From positions 124,001 through 188,000 of the forward strand of contig WGMR01000003.1 in assembly GCA_016124955.1 (NCBI GenBank): a stretch of 64,000 nt of DNA, read 5' to 3'. The translations under genes were made by a program, and so were the position numbers. Shown piece by piece: positions 7,579 to 16,385 of this stretch. The notes under the pieces were generated by a model that was given only the letters and a program-made list of their open reading frames with translations, was not told where the DNA came from and ran no database searches. How positions within the stretch are numbered: position 1 is the first letter of the stretch; every line of letters begins with the position of its first letter. The DNA comes from Alphaproteobacteria bacterium (lineage in GTDB: Bacteria; Pseudomonadota; Alphaproteobacteria; UBA9219; RFNS01).

Positions 7579-9348
7579 TTACCAGTTATCTATTAAGTTA
7601 CCCTGAATGCCATAGAGCTTGGCATAGGTCCCGCCGCGTTCCATCAGCTCTGTGTGTGTGCCCTGCTCCACCGCCTGACCGGCTTGCAAAACAACAATCA
7701 GATCGGAATCCACGATGGTGGAAAGTCTGTGCGCAACAACAATTGTCGTGCGCCCCACTTGCAAACGCCGCAGCGCATTTTGCACGGCGCGTTCGGACTC
7801 GTTATCGAGCGCGGATGTCGCCTCATCCAGCAAAAGCACGGGCGCATTGCGCAGCATCGCGCGGGCAATGGCAACACGCTGCCTTTGTCCGCCCGAAAGC
7901 TTTACGCCAAGCTCGCCAACCATTGTAGCATAGCCTTCGGGCAGCTGTTTGATAAAGCCGTCTGCAAAGGCCGCTTCTGCCGCCGATTCAATTTCACTAT
8001 CGCTCGCATCGGGTTTGCCATAGGCGATATTGGCGCGGATGGTATCGTCAAACAGCGCCGTTTCCTGGCTGACAAGCGCAATGTGATCGCGCAGGCTTTC
8101 CAGCGATAAATCCCGGACATCGTGCCCGCCGACCGTTACCTTGCCTTGCTGCACATCATAGAAGCGCGGAATCAGATTTATGATCGTCGATTTACCGGAA
8201 CCCGAAGCGCCGACGATCGCGACCGTCTTGCCATTCGGCACCGTAATGGTGATATCGCGTAGCGCTTGCGTACCATCGGGATAACTAAAGCTCACACCTT
8301 CTATGCCGATGCTGTAATCACTGGTCTTGAGCGATTTCGCCGTCGTGCTGTCAACAATGGACGGCTTGATGTCAAATACGGAAAACAACCGCTCTGCTGC
8401 CGCAAGGCCGCTTTGCAGTTGTGCGTTCATCTTTGCCATGCGCTTCATCGGGTCGTAGGCGAGAAGAAAGGCGGTGATGAAGGAAAACAACTCGCCCGGC
8501 GTGCTGCTGCCGTTCATGACCTGGTTCCCGCCATAAACGATAACGGCGGCGATCGCGAACCCGCTTAGCAGTTCGGATATAGGGTTTGAAAGCGCGCTGA
8601 CACGATAGCCCTTCAGGCAAAGTTCAAAGATTTTTTCGGTGATCTTCTTGGCATAGCCGCTTTCCTTGGTTTCCATGCCATAGGCCTTGACGTGGCGTAT
8701 GCCCTGGAACGTCTGGCTTAGAAAAGATGCAAAATGACCGATTTCATGCTGCGTGCTCGATGAAACCCGGCGCATGCGCTTGCCCAGCTTGGCTACCATG
8801 AGGGCGGAGGGCGGAAATACAAGAAACGAACCAAGCGCGAGCTGCCAATCCTGATAGAACATAACACCGATCAATATCGCGAGTGTCAGACCGCCACGGA
8901 ACGAGCTGGTCATGCACTCGCCCACGGCCTGTCGCATGACGCCGACATCGTTGGTCATGCGTGAAATCAGCGTTCCCGATGCGTTGGCGTGGTAAAAAGA
9001 AAGATCGGCATCGAGCAAATGTCTGTATAGATCTTGTTGTGCATCGGTGATGATGCGCTGGCCAATCTTGTTCATCATCACCGTATGAACATAGGTTGCA
9101 CCCCCGCGTATGGCGAAGATAAGCAAAACGGCAACCGCCACTTCCAGCACAAGCATGGTGCTGCCCTGCTTCATGACATGGTCGATAATCGGTTCCATCA
9201 TCTTGGCCATGGCGCCGGTCATGATCGCGGCAATGGCCATAAAAAATGTTGCAAGTGCTAAGTCGGGAATGTGCCGGATCAGATACTGCCTGAACAGACG
9301 CGCGATCAGCTGGGATGACGGGGTATGGTGCTTCTTGGGGGATGACAC
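7579..9348 (-). CDS. msbA: MsbA-like lipid flippase, ABC exporter (TMD-NBD half transporter)
   Basis: A 589-aa half transporter with six membrane helices in the first about 320 residues and a nucleotide-binding domain after that: Walker A GASGSGKST near residue 380, signature LSGGQRQRVAIARA, Walker B VLLLDEATSALD and switch His in VVAHRLST. Length and domain order match MsbA, which as a homodimer flips lipid A core across the inner membrane using ATP; other multidrug-type half exporters look similar, so the substrate is inferred. The start is GTG 9348 with a weak ribosome site. It is divergent from the patatin-like gene and is followed by the alpha/beta hydrolase. Confidence 0.85.
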   Translation of the reverse strand: MSSPKKHHTPSSQLIARLFRQYLIRHIPDLALATFFMAIAAIMTGAMAKMMEPIIDHVMKQGSTMLVLEVAVAVLLIFAIRGGATYVHTVMMNKIGQRIITDAQQDLYRHLLDADLSFYHANASGTLISRMTNDVGVMRQAVGECMTSSFRGGLTLAILIGVMFYQDWQLALGSFLVFPPSALMVAKLGKRMRRVSSSTQHEIGHFASFLSQTFQGIRHVKAYGMETKESGYAKKITEKIFELCLKGYRVSALSNPISELLSGFAIAAVIVYGGNQVMNGSSTPGELFSFITAFLLAYDPMKRMAKMNAQLQSGLAAAERLFSVFDIKPSIVDSTTAKSLKTSDYSIGIEGVSFSYPDGTQALRDITITVPNGKTVAIVGASGSGKSTIINLIPRFYDVQQGKVTVGGHDVRDLSLESLRDHIALVSQETALFDDTIRANIAYGKPDASDSEIESAAEAAFADGFIKQLPEGYATMVGELGVKLSGGQRQRVAIARAMLRNAPVLLLDEATSALDNESERAVQNALRRLQVGRTTIVVAHRLSTIVDSDLIVVLQAGQAVEQGTHTELMERGGTYAKLYGIQGNLIDNW

Positions 9349-9376
9349 GTGCGATAGCTAACTTGGCTGGAGGTCA

Positions 9377-9406
9377 TTGAAAGGAAACAGATTCTTCCGC
9401 TATCAT
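9377..9406 (+). promoter_or_regulatory. Predicted sigma70-type promoter of the patatin-like gene
   Basis: TTGAAA at 9377-9382 and TATCAT at 9401-9406, each five of six to consensus, are separated by 18 bases. They lie 47 bases before the patatin-like start codon within the divergent interval with msbA. Prediction by pattern only. Confidence 0.5.
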
Positions 9407-9453
9407 AAGGAAGTTTAAAGCTTTTTCCACACACATCTGCGTATCATGGGGTT

Positions 9454-10437
9454 ATGCCCGATAACCGCACTATATCGGTACCGAACCGCAAAATCGGCCT
9501 AGCGCTCAGCAGCGGCATGGCCCGGGGTTGGGCTCACATAGGGGTAATCCGGGCACTTACCAACATGGGCTTCAAGTTCGATGTTGTAGCCGGCTGCTCG
9601 ATCGGCTCGCTTGTGGGTGGCGTTTATCTGGCTGACAAGATCGATGTGCTTGAAGATTGGGCCCGAAGCCTGAACAAAATGAAGATCGTCAGTTACCTTG
9701 ACCTTAAGGTGCGCAGCGGCGGTTTAATCTCGGGCGCCAAGCTTCTCGACGAAATCAAGCACTATATCGGCGATACCACTATCGAACAGCTGCCGCAGCG
9801 CTATGTGTCGGTGGCGACCGATCTGGTAACGGGCCACGAAATATGGCTGGAGCGCGGGCCGCTTGCAGAAGCCATGCGTGCCTCCTTTTCGCTCCCGGGC
9901 GTATTCCCGCCAATCCGGATAGACGGTAGATGGCTGGTTGATGGCGCACTGGTCAACCCGCTGCCCGTCAGCGCCTGCCGCGCCATGGGCGCAGATATGG
10001 TCATTGCAATCAACCTCAACGCAGATATCATTGGCAAGGTGCGTCGGCCGGGCGGCGAAGTATCGAGCGCAACCGGGTTTGACCTGCTAAACCTTGTAGA
10101 AAGCACACAGGAGCTGGAAAACAAGATGCACGGGCTTGACCCCCTGACCCGCCGGGTATTCAGGCGCGAACACGATAACCCGAGCCTTTTCGGCGTTATG
10201 ACCGCATCTCTTAACATCATGCAGGACCGTGTAACGCGATCCCGCCTAGCCGGCGACCCGCCGGACGTGCATATAGCCCCGCGGCTCGGCCATATAGGCC
10301 TGCTCGAATTCGACCGCGCCCCCGAAGCCATTCGCGAAGGCGAACAGGCGGTCGAACGCAAGAAGCATGAACTTTTTGACGCCCTCGGTGTACTTCTATC
10401 CAGTTCAGGCAAGACCAAGCCGCCCTCAACGCCCTAA
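9454..10437 (+). CDS. Patatin-like phospholipase (RssA/YchK type)
   Basis: The 327-aa protein has the patatin Ser-Asp dyad: the glycine-rich oxyanion loop in ALSSGMARGWAHIGV near residue 20, the nucleophile elbow GCSIGS near residue 50 and the DGALVNPLPV block near residue 168 that carries the catalytic Asp. Members hydrolyse acyl chains from phospholipids or related esters; the bacterial short patatin group (RssA-like) has mostly unknown substrates. The family is cytoplasmic or membrane associated, and no signal peptide is visible. The K+/H+ antiporter gene follows after 12 bases on the same strand, so the two are probably in one operon. Confidence 0.88.
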   Translation: MPDNRTISVPNRKIGLALSSGMARGWAHIGVIRALTNMGFKFDVVAGCSIGSLVGGVYLADKIDVLEDWARSLNKMKIVSYLDLKVRSGGLISGAKLLDEIKHYIGDTTIEQLPQRYVSVATDLVTGHEIWLERGPLAEAMRASFSLPGVFPPIRIDGRWLVDGALVNPLPVSACRAMGADMVIAINLNADIIGKVRRPGGEVSSATGFDLLNLVESTQELENKMHGLDPLTRRVFRREHDNPSLFGVMTASLNIMQDRVTRSRLAGDPPDVHIAPRLGHIGLLEFDRAPEAIREGEQAVERKKHELFDALGVLLSSSGKTKPPSTP

Positions 10438-10449
10438 GGACCAAATCAG

Positions 10450-12282
10450 GTGGAATTACTTTACGGCATTTTGCTGATCAGCAGCATCCTTGCGATCGTG
10501 AGCATTGCCACGAGCCTGATTTCCTTCCGCTATGGCGCGCCGCTGCTGCTTTTGTTTCTTGTGGTTGGCTTGCTGGCCGGCAGCACGGGCATAGCGGGCG
10601 AGCAGTTCTCCGACCCGCAAACGGTATTCGTTATCGGGTGCATCGCGCTCGCGACCATTCTGTTCGAAAGCGGTTTTACAACCCAATGGCGCAGCTACCG
10701 GCTCGCCGCCTGGCCCGCGCTGACCATGGCGACGTTCGGCGTACTTATAACAGCCGGGATCGTAATGGTGACTGGCGTTTACGTGCTTGACCTCGGTTGG
10801 CTCGAAGCGGCTTTCCTTGGTGCCGTACTAAGCTCGACCGACGCGGCGGCCGTTTTCTTCCTGCTCCGCGTTGGACGTATTACAATTCGTGACCGCGTTC
10901 GCTCGACGCTGGAAATTGAATCCGGCACCAACGACCCCATGGCGATCATGCTTACGCTCGTGCTGGTCGAAATCGCAACGATACTAACGGCCACAGGAGA
11001 AGCTATAACACCCACTTATGCCGAAATTTTTGGGCATTTCGTCAAGGAATTATTTATCGGCTCCATTGTTGGCTATGTAGGCGGCAGGGTTATCGTACTT
11101 GTGATCAACAAGCTGAATTTTGAATCCAGTCTTTACCCGCTCATCAGCCTTGTAATCGCGCTTTTTGTGTTCGCGCTTTCGGGCAAGCTGGAAGGCTCCG
11201 GTTTTCTTGCCATCTACATAGCAGGATTGACGGCAGGCAACAGCAGGCTGCGTAATTCACAGAATGTACGCCGTTTCCATGAAGGCATAAGCTGGCTTAG
11301 CCAGCTCACGATGTTCCTTGTCCTTGGCATGATGGCCGATCTTGGCCGGCTGATCACCATGGCCCTTCCCGCTCTTGGCATTGCTGCGGTGCTGATATTC
11401 GTGGCCCGGCCGCTCGCGACCTTCCTCTGCCTTTCGCCCTATAAGTTCACACCCGCAGAAACAAGCTTTGTCGGATGGGTGGGTTTGCGCGGCGCGGTTT
11501 CCATTTTGCTGGCGCTGCTGCCGCTTATGGCCCATGTCGAGAATGCCGAGATTGTTTTTTCCGTCACATTCCTTGTGGTGGTCTATTCGCTGCTTGTGCA
11601 GGGCTGGACGATTAAAAAGGTTGCGCAGACACTTAACCTGATCGTGCCGCCGCACACGGGCCCTGTCCGGCGCATGGAATTCGAGCTTCCGACCGGCAGC
11701 AACCTTGAGCTGGTAGCCTACAACGTGCATCCGGACAGCCTGATCGCCCGCGGCGCGCCGTTGCCGGCATGGAGCCACGCCGTGCTCGTACTGCGCGATG
11801 GGCGCCCGCTTGCGCTCTATGACGACCCGTGGAAATTGCAGGAAAACGACCAGGTTTACTTCTTCACAGACCCTTCACGGCTGCCGGTGTTTGACCGCCT
11901 GCTTGGCGCACCGCTTAAGGATTACGAGAGCGAACGAAAATTCTATGGCGATATCGTGCTTGAACCGACCGTAAAATTTTCGGAGCTCACGGGTATATAC
12001 GGCCTGCGGATTGACGGCGTGAACCAAGACCTGACGCTCGCGGAACTATTCGAGCTGGAATTCAAGAAAAGCTATGAAGTTGGCGACCGTCTGCGCATCA
12101 GCAGGTTTGAGCTGATTGTACGTGCAATCGAAGAAAACAAGATAAAATCAATCGGCCTTGCGCTTATGGCACCCGATCTGCGCGATCAGATCATCGGCCA
12201 CGGCAGCCCCGCCCGGCGCTTTATCAGGAAAATCAGAAGCATGCTGCTGGCGTCACGCATCCATAGCAGCGATGATAGCTAG
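10450..12282 (+). CDS. Potassium/proton antiporter, CPA1 family with regulatory C-terminal domains (CvrA/NhaP2-like)
   Basis: The first about 390 residues form a multi-helix cation/proton exchanger domain with the ion-binding region SSTDAAAVFFLL near 125-140 and ESGTNDPMAIML near 157. After that come a TrkA-C-like nucleotide/ion-sensing domain (about 405-485) and a CorC/HlyC-like domain (about 500-590), the architecture of the CvrA/NhaP2 group that exports K+ (or Na+) in exchange for protons and controls cell volume. The start is GTG 10450 with AAGGA eight bases upstream. Its stop overlaps by four bases the stop region of the convergent unknown gene. Confidence 0.88.
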   Translation: MELLYGILLISSILAIVSIATSLISFRYGAPLLLLFLVVGLLAGSTGIAGEQFSDPQTVFVIGCIALATILFESGFTTQWRSYRLAAWPALTMATFGVLITAGIVMVTGVYVLDLGWLEAAFLGAVLSSTDAAAVFFLLRVGRITIRDRVRSTLEIESGTNDPMAIMLTLVLVEIATILTATGEAITPTYAEIFGHFVKELFIGSIVGYVGGRVIVLVINKLNFESSLYPLISLVIALFVFALSGKLEGSGFLAIYIAGLTAGNSRLRNSQNVRRFHEGISWLSQLTMFLVLGMMADLGRLITMALPALGIAAVLIFVARPLATFLCLSPYKFTPAETSFVGWVGLRGAVSILLALLPLMAHVENAEIVFSVTFLVVVYSLLVQGWTIKKVAQTLNLIVPPHTGPVRRMEFELPTGSNLELVAYNVHPDSLIARGAPLPAWSHAVLVLRDGRPLALYDDPWKLQENDQVYFFTDPSRLPVFDRLLGAPLKDYESERKFYGDIVLEPTVKFSELTGIYGLRIDGVNQDLTLAELFELEFKKSYEVGDRLRISRFELIVRAIEENKIKSIGLALMAPDLRDQIIGHGSPARRFIRKIRSMLLASRIHSSDDS

Positions 12283-12977
12283 CTGTCGCGCTTCGGTAAA
12301 AACCCGCCGCCAATCCTGAGAATAAGAAAGCCGAGCACGAAAAGCGCAATCGGCACGGCCAGCGCCATTGCAATGGCATGGCGGAGCTGGGCCTGCAAAT
12401 CAGCCTGCCAGCGGCTCAGCACATCCTGAACATTCATCGCCCCGGATGGCCGGAACATAGCTGCAAAACGGAATCTGTCGCTTGTGTCGGCCTGGTTATG
12501 CTGCGAGGCGGGAACGGGGATGATATCCTTGCAAGGCACGGAGGCCGGCAAAAAGTTTTTGACAAAGAAGCGCGGGTTTACGCCCGTGCGATACATAAAA
12601 TATTCGATCTTGTGCACCGGTTGATAATCCTTCATTTCCGTGTTCACAATATTGAGCACCTGACACCAGACCTTCAACAAATTCCGGTTCTTCAGTTCAT
12701 CGACAAGATCGGCCCCTTCAAGTTTTGCAAATTCGGCTGCCGAGAAGCGGGGCTTGACATCGGGGTTGCGTTCTTTCTCATCGGCATACTCCTTCTGGAG
12801 GCTTTTAAATTCCGGCACGTATTCCTGTTCCCACCTTTGCGGGGCCGTAAAATCTTTATGCAACCCGCCAAGGAAGTACATGAGGCCGTTTGCCCCCACC
12901 CACAAAATACTGATGAGCAGCCACGCAATAAAAAAATTACGCCCAGCGTTGGATTTTTTGATTTTACCGGCAACCAT
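12279..12977 (-). CDS. Unknown protein with two membrane segments flanking a periplasmic-sized domain
   Basis: Not recognised. The 232-aa protein has an N-terminal membrane helix (FFIAWLLISILWVGANGLMYF), a soluble middle of about 150 residues that is charged and mostly helical and contains two Cys (WCQV and VPCK), and a C-terminal helix (AIAMALAVPIALFVLGFLIL) followed by a short positively charged tail. With both ends in the cytoplasm the middle would face the periplasm. It lies 43 bases after the end of the five-gene sugar operon on the same strand and could be its last member, but nothing in its sequence ties it to glycan synthesis. Confidence 0.7.
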   Translation of the reverse strand: MVAGKIKKSNAGRNFFIAWLLISILWVGANGLMYFLGGLHKDFTAPQRWEQEYVPEFKSLQKEYADEKERNPDVKPRFSAAEFAKLEGADLVDELKNRNLLKVWCQVLNIVNTEMKDYQPVHKIEYFMYRTGVNPRFFVKNFLPASVPCKDIIPVPASQHNQADTSDRFRFAAMFRPSGAMNVQDVLSRWQADLQAQLRHAIAMALAVPIALFVLGFLILRIGGGFLPKRDS

Positions 12978-13020
12978 TCATCACCACCCGTTCAAATAGC
13001 CGAGACGTTATTAGCACATT

Positions 13021-14244
13021 TTATACAGAGCTTGCATAATCAGAAACAGGGGCTGAAGCCTCGCTCCTGACCTTCTTAACCAAGGCAATAACCTCAGAGA
13101 TCCAGCGCTCGGGGTTAAGAAGCTCCATGGTGCGTAAACGCCCGGTTTCACGGTCAGAAGGCTCCGTTTGGGCCTTGGCGATATAGCCCCTTACCTTGCC
13201 GCGCCAGTCTTTATCCGACCATTGAAAGCTCATAAAATTGGGCAGGCCCGAGAAATGTTCGGCATAAAAATCATTGCTGTCGGTTATCGAACAGCCCATG
13301 GTTTTCATGGCTTCATAAATACGTTCATGCGCGCCATATCTGAAATAGGGATTTGTGTTAATCACACATTTGGAGCGCCGGTACCGCTGATAAGCCTTAC
13401 CCGCCGCTTCACCCGGCAGGAATATGGCCCTGCAGCCCGTTTTATCAATATGATCCCAGCCGTTGCCGATGATGACTACACCCTCAACGCCCTTGATCGC
13501 CTGCACCATATGCGTAGAGCGCCATGCGCGCACATATTCATCCAGCATACGAACAATAAAAACAAATGCCTTCCAGTTTTTCGGATCATCGAGAAGTGCG
13601 CCTTGGTCCTTCATGCGCGCCTGCACCAGATCGGTAAGATAGGCGTCGGTGCGCGCACATACGATCGGGATCAAATCCTGGATAATTGCGCGAACTTCGC
13701 TGCTCGCTTCACTGAATTTTTTTACGACTTTGCCTATGGCCACGCCGCTTTTCAGATATAGCGCACCGATATCCCGCTCGTTCCAAGGCATGTCGGCATA
13801 GAATGGATGCGTTTGCGGCGCCGCCATGGGCAACAGGGCGGTCGGTTGTTTGCTTTTGATATATTGCTTCTGCACATCATAGAAATCCCGGTAATAATAG
13901 CAATTGATCACGTAAGAGGTATCGATTGCATGATTACCAAGATTATAAAACGGATGATCGAACATCAGGGAAAGGAAGGGGATCTTCAGCTCCTCCCACA
14001 GATTACCCTTCTTGCCTTGCAACGTGGAGCCGACACCGGCAAAGGCAAAGGCAAAGATGACCTGCCTTGTGCGCAGTATATTCATGGTCTTTTCCAGACC
14101 GTTGGCGGCACGTAAATCCACAATCTCGGTTTTAAAATTATAAGGCTGCAGCATTTCGCGAACCCCGCAGCTTGCACTCAGCAGGGCCTGGTTGGCGTTC
14201 TGGCCAACGAAAGCAAGCACGGTGGGCGCATCGTAACTCATCAT
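13021..14244 (-). CDS. Putative glycosyltransferase of the CgeB-like GT-B type
   Basis: A 407-aa soluble protein. The C-terminal third has the look of a GT-B nucleotide-sugar-binding domain: a run IKGVEGVVIIGNGWDHI is followed by YRRSKCVINTNPYFRYGAHERIYEAMKTMGCSITDSND, which resembles the CgeB/Glyco_trans_1_2 signature in which an R/E pair precedes a Gly and a return to the sheet. (That run is quoted in parts: INTNPYFRYGAHER, then IYEAMKTMGCSITDS.) The N-terminal half starts with a Rossmann-like strand (TVLAFVGQNAN). It overlaps the upstream GT2 gene by four bases. Assignment is by motif resemblance only; donor and acceptor are unknown. ATG 14241 is an alternative start. Confidence 0.6.
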   Translation of the reverse strand: MMSYDAPTVLAFVGQNANQALLSASCGVREMLQPYNFKTEIVDLRAANGLEKTMNILRTRQVIFAFAFAGVGSTLQGKKGNLWEELKIPFLSLMFDHPFYNLGNHAIDTSYVINCYYYRDFYDVQKQYIKSKQPTALLPMAAPQTHPFYADMPWNERDIGALYLKSGVAIGKVVKKFSEASSEVRAIIQDLIPIVCARTDAYLTDLVQARMKDQGALLDDPKNWKAFVFIVRMLDEYVRAWRSTHMVQAIKGVEGVVIIGNGWDHIDKTGCRAIFLPGEAAGKAYQRYRRSKCVINTNPYFRYGAHERIYEAMKTMGCSITDSNDFYAEHFSGLPNFMSFQWSDKDWRGKVRGYIAKAQTEPSDRETGRLRTMELLNPERWISEVIALVKKVRSEASAPVSDYASSV

Positions 14245-15650
14245 TTTACCCTGGTTACCGGTTTCTTCCTGGAAGCCCTAGCTGATAGCATTTGCCTATG
14301 CCGCTTGTAAGCCTCCTCCCGAATGGCCCGCAGGCGAGCGTGCAGCCCCCGAGGAGCGGAATTAAGGAATGGCTCCAACATCATGATATGGCTGGTATAT
14401 ATGGCTTTTAGGTCCATGCTCCGTGACCCTGTGTGCCGACGGTATAGATAGAGCGGCTCCGGAATAACCTCCAGCTTATAGCCGGCCAGCACTGCCCGGG
14501 TTTGCAGTTCGTAATCCTCAAACACAAAGCCGGATTCGTTTTTAAAACCGCCCAATTCAAGGAATGCCTTTCGCCTGTAAAGGGCGTTCGTATCGCCAAG
14601 GCAATTCACATAAGCCGCAAGGGCCGGGCATCCGCCTACGGGCGTCCAGCCGACACCGACAACCGGGTGTTTTTTGTCGCGTGTTGGCAGCTGCGCCACG
14701 GGCGGCGGATCAATGTCGGACGCCGGATGAAGCCCGGGAATACAAGTCAGAATGTCCGCTTTGCCGGTTGCCGCTGCCGTGGCAAAACATTCCAACTCAT
14801 GCGCCAGCGCGATATTATCGTCATCGCCAAAGAAGATGTATTGTGACTTTGTTGCCTTAACCGCAAGCATGCGCGCCGCCGCCGGACCGGCATTGTCTTG
14901 CCGCAGCCAGCGCCATTGACGTTTCTTGAATGCCGCCCGCCATTTCTTCTCAAGCTGCGCAACGCGCCTGTCTGTGCTGCCGTCATCAACAACAATGAGA
15001 CTAAAATTTTTATAGGTTTGCCGTTCGTAGGATTCCAGGGCTTGCTGCAGCTCCCTTGGTCGGTTGAACGTGGGAAGGCACACGCAAATACCCGGCAAGC
15101 CCGCCCTTCCCGCTTTCTTCCGTACAGACCGGGAATGAAGTTTTGTAAGGAGATCGCGCAGCGTTGCGCGGTTACCAAGCGTAGCATCGGCATTCTCTAT
15201 CGCCCTGCGCTCAATAAAATCCTGTTCAATCGCGGTTCGGCCATATGGCAGAAGGCCGGAAAATTTACGCGGCAAGCCAAGCGGCTTTCCGCCATATAGC
15301 ATAATCTTCACCCGTCTGCCCCAAAGGCCCTGATTGCGGGCCAGAAGGGCGTAAAAAGCCGCATCCGGACAATCAAGAAAAATGACAACATCGGACCGCG
15401 TTTCCCTGAGCGCCTGATAGGCGCATAAGCTTAGCAGCGGCAAGAAGCCATGCCCGGCCTTAAGTTTTCCGGATGCATAAATCAATCGAACGGGGTTTTT
15501 AGACCGCGCGCGAGCGGGCTTTACGGCTATGTCGATCGCCACGACAGCGTGGCCAGCCTGAAGCAGCGCGCCGCACACATCATCCAGCTTCTTCGCGCTA
15601 CTTACGCGTGAGCTATCCAGTACAATACAATATGATTGTTTTGGTCGCAT
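14241..15650 (-). CDS. Two-domain glycosyltransferase: N-terminal GT-B-like module plus GT2 domain
   Basis: Residues from about 165 to the end form a GT2 (GT-A fold) enzyme: CLPTFNRPRELQQALESY opens it, followed by IVVDDGSTD, DNAGPAAARM and the metal-binding FFGDDDN. The first about 160 residues form a separate Rossmann-like module (CIVLDSSRVSS, VVIFLDCPDAAF, ending FIERRAIENADATLGN) that resembles the N-terminal half of a GT4/GT-B protein; a like module opens the GT8 protein at 25885. The start at ATG 15650 is chosen because the frame upstream would overlap the methyltransferase gene; a second ATG four bases upstream is in another frame. It sits between the methyltransferase and the CgeB-like gene in a tight operon. 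Confidence 0.82.
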   Translation of the reverse strand: MRPKQSYCIVLDSSRVSSAKKLDDVCGALLQAGHAVVAIDIAVKPARARSKNPVRLIYASGKLKAGHGFLPLLSLCAYQALRETRSDVVIFLDCPDAAFYALLARNQGLWGRRVKIMLYGGKPLGLPRKFSGLLPYGRTAIEQDFIERRAIENADATLGNRATLRDLLTKLHSRSVRKKAGRAGLPGICVCLPTFNRPRELQQALESYERQTYKNFSLIVVDDGSTDRRVAQLEKKWRAAFKKRQWRWLRQDNAGPAAARMLAVKATKSQYIFFGDDDNIALAHELECFATAAATGKADILTCIPGLHPASDIDPPPVAQLPTRDKKHPVVGVGWTPVGGCPALAAYVNCLGDTNALYRRKAFLELGGFKNESGFVFEDYELQTRAVLAGYKLEVIPEPLYLYRRHTGSRSMDLKAIYTSHIMMLEPFLNSAPRGLHARLRAIREEAYKRHRQMLSARASRKKPVTRVK

Positions 15651-15655
15651 GCATG

Positions 15656-16366
15656 CTATCTTTTCGGTGTTGATCGCCCTTTGTTCTGATCGACTGCAAA
15701 CGGCTCGAAATGCCACCAGCCGCGTTCATCCTCGGCGGTTTTCTGATACACGACAATATTAGCACATGCGGTTTCGCGGCGCTGCAACGCGTAATTCTTG
15801 TCTATAAATGAGATGGCGGTCTTCGTGGAAGGCATCCAGTAATCATCGAACACCAGAATGCCGTTTTTGCCTAAAAGCTTTTCCGCATAAAAGAAATCAA
15901 GCATAATTGCGTCGAACCTGTGGTCGCCATCGATATAGATAAAATCAAACCGCTCCCGCGCTTTCAGAAGCTGCGGCAATCCGAAATGCGAAAACTCTTC
16001 CATCCAGACATGCATCGATTTTGCACCAGCCTCTTCGACCTTGCGCAGGCCGATCCCATGCCAGGCCGTAAGCTCCCACGGATCCATGGATGTCAAACGG
16101 GCGTCCGGCTTTGCCTTTAGGAGCGCGCCAAGCATAAACAGCGTTGAAAACCCGTAGGCGAAGCCGATTTCTAGGCATCGTGCCGGCTTATGCTGTGCAA
16201 TAAGTTCGGCCATGGCAATGCCTTGCCCCGGCGTTATGCGCGTCGTGGCATCCATACGATACGTCGAGCCATCATGCCCCTTCTGTTCGGCTTGGCTGTA
16301 TAGCGCGCACAAACAGCTTGCAGCTTCGGGGGCCAGAACGGGGCTATTCAGTAGATCGGAATTCAT
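15656..16366 (-). CDS. SAM-dependent methyltransferase, Methyltransf_24 type
   Basis: A 236-aa class I methyltransferase. Motif I is CLEIGFAYGFSTLF near residue 65, the acidic ribose-binding residue is in LTSMDPWE, and the family's IYIDGDHRFDAI and GGxLVFDDYW-like motifs follow (here NGILVFDDYW). These proteins are common in sugar and surface-glycan clusters and often act as O-methyltransferases; the substrate is unknown. ATG 16366 is taken as the start; a GTG nine bases upstream would add three residues. It lies between the epimerase and the GT2 gene with gaps of only 19 and 5 bases. A second methyltransferase of the same family lies at 28223-28939. Confidence 0.82.
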   Translation of the reverse strand: MNSDLLNSPVLAPEAASCLCALYSQAEQKGHDGSTYRMDATTRITPGQGIAMAELIAQHKPARCLEIGFAYGFSTLFMLGALLKAKPDARLTSMDPWELTAWHGIGLRKVEEAGAKSMHVWMEEFSHFGLPQLLKARERFDFIYIDGDHRFDAIMLDFFYAEKLLGKNGILVFDDYWMPSTKTAISFIDKNYALQRRETACANIVVYQKTAEDERGWWHFEPFAVDQNKGRSTPKR

Positions 16367-16385
16367 TGCACACACATATCGAAAT

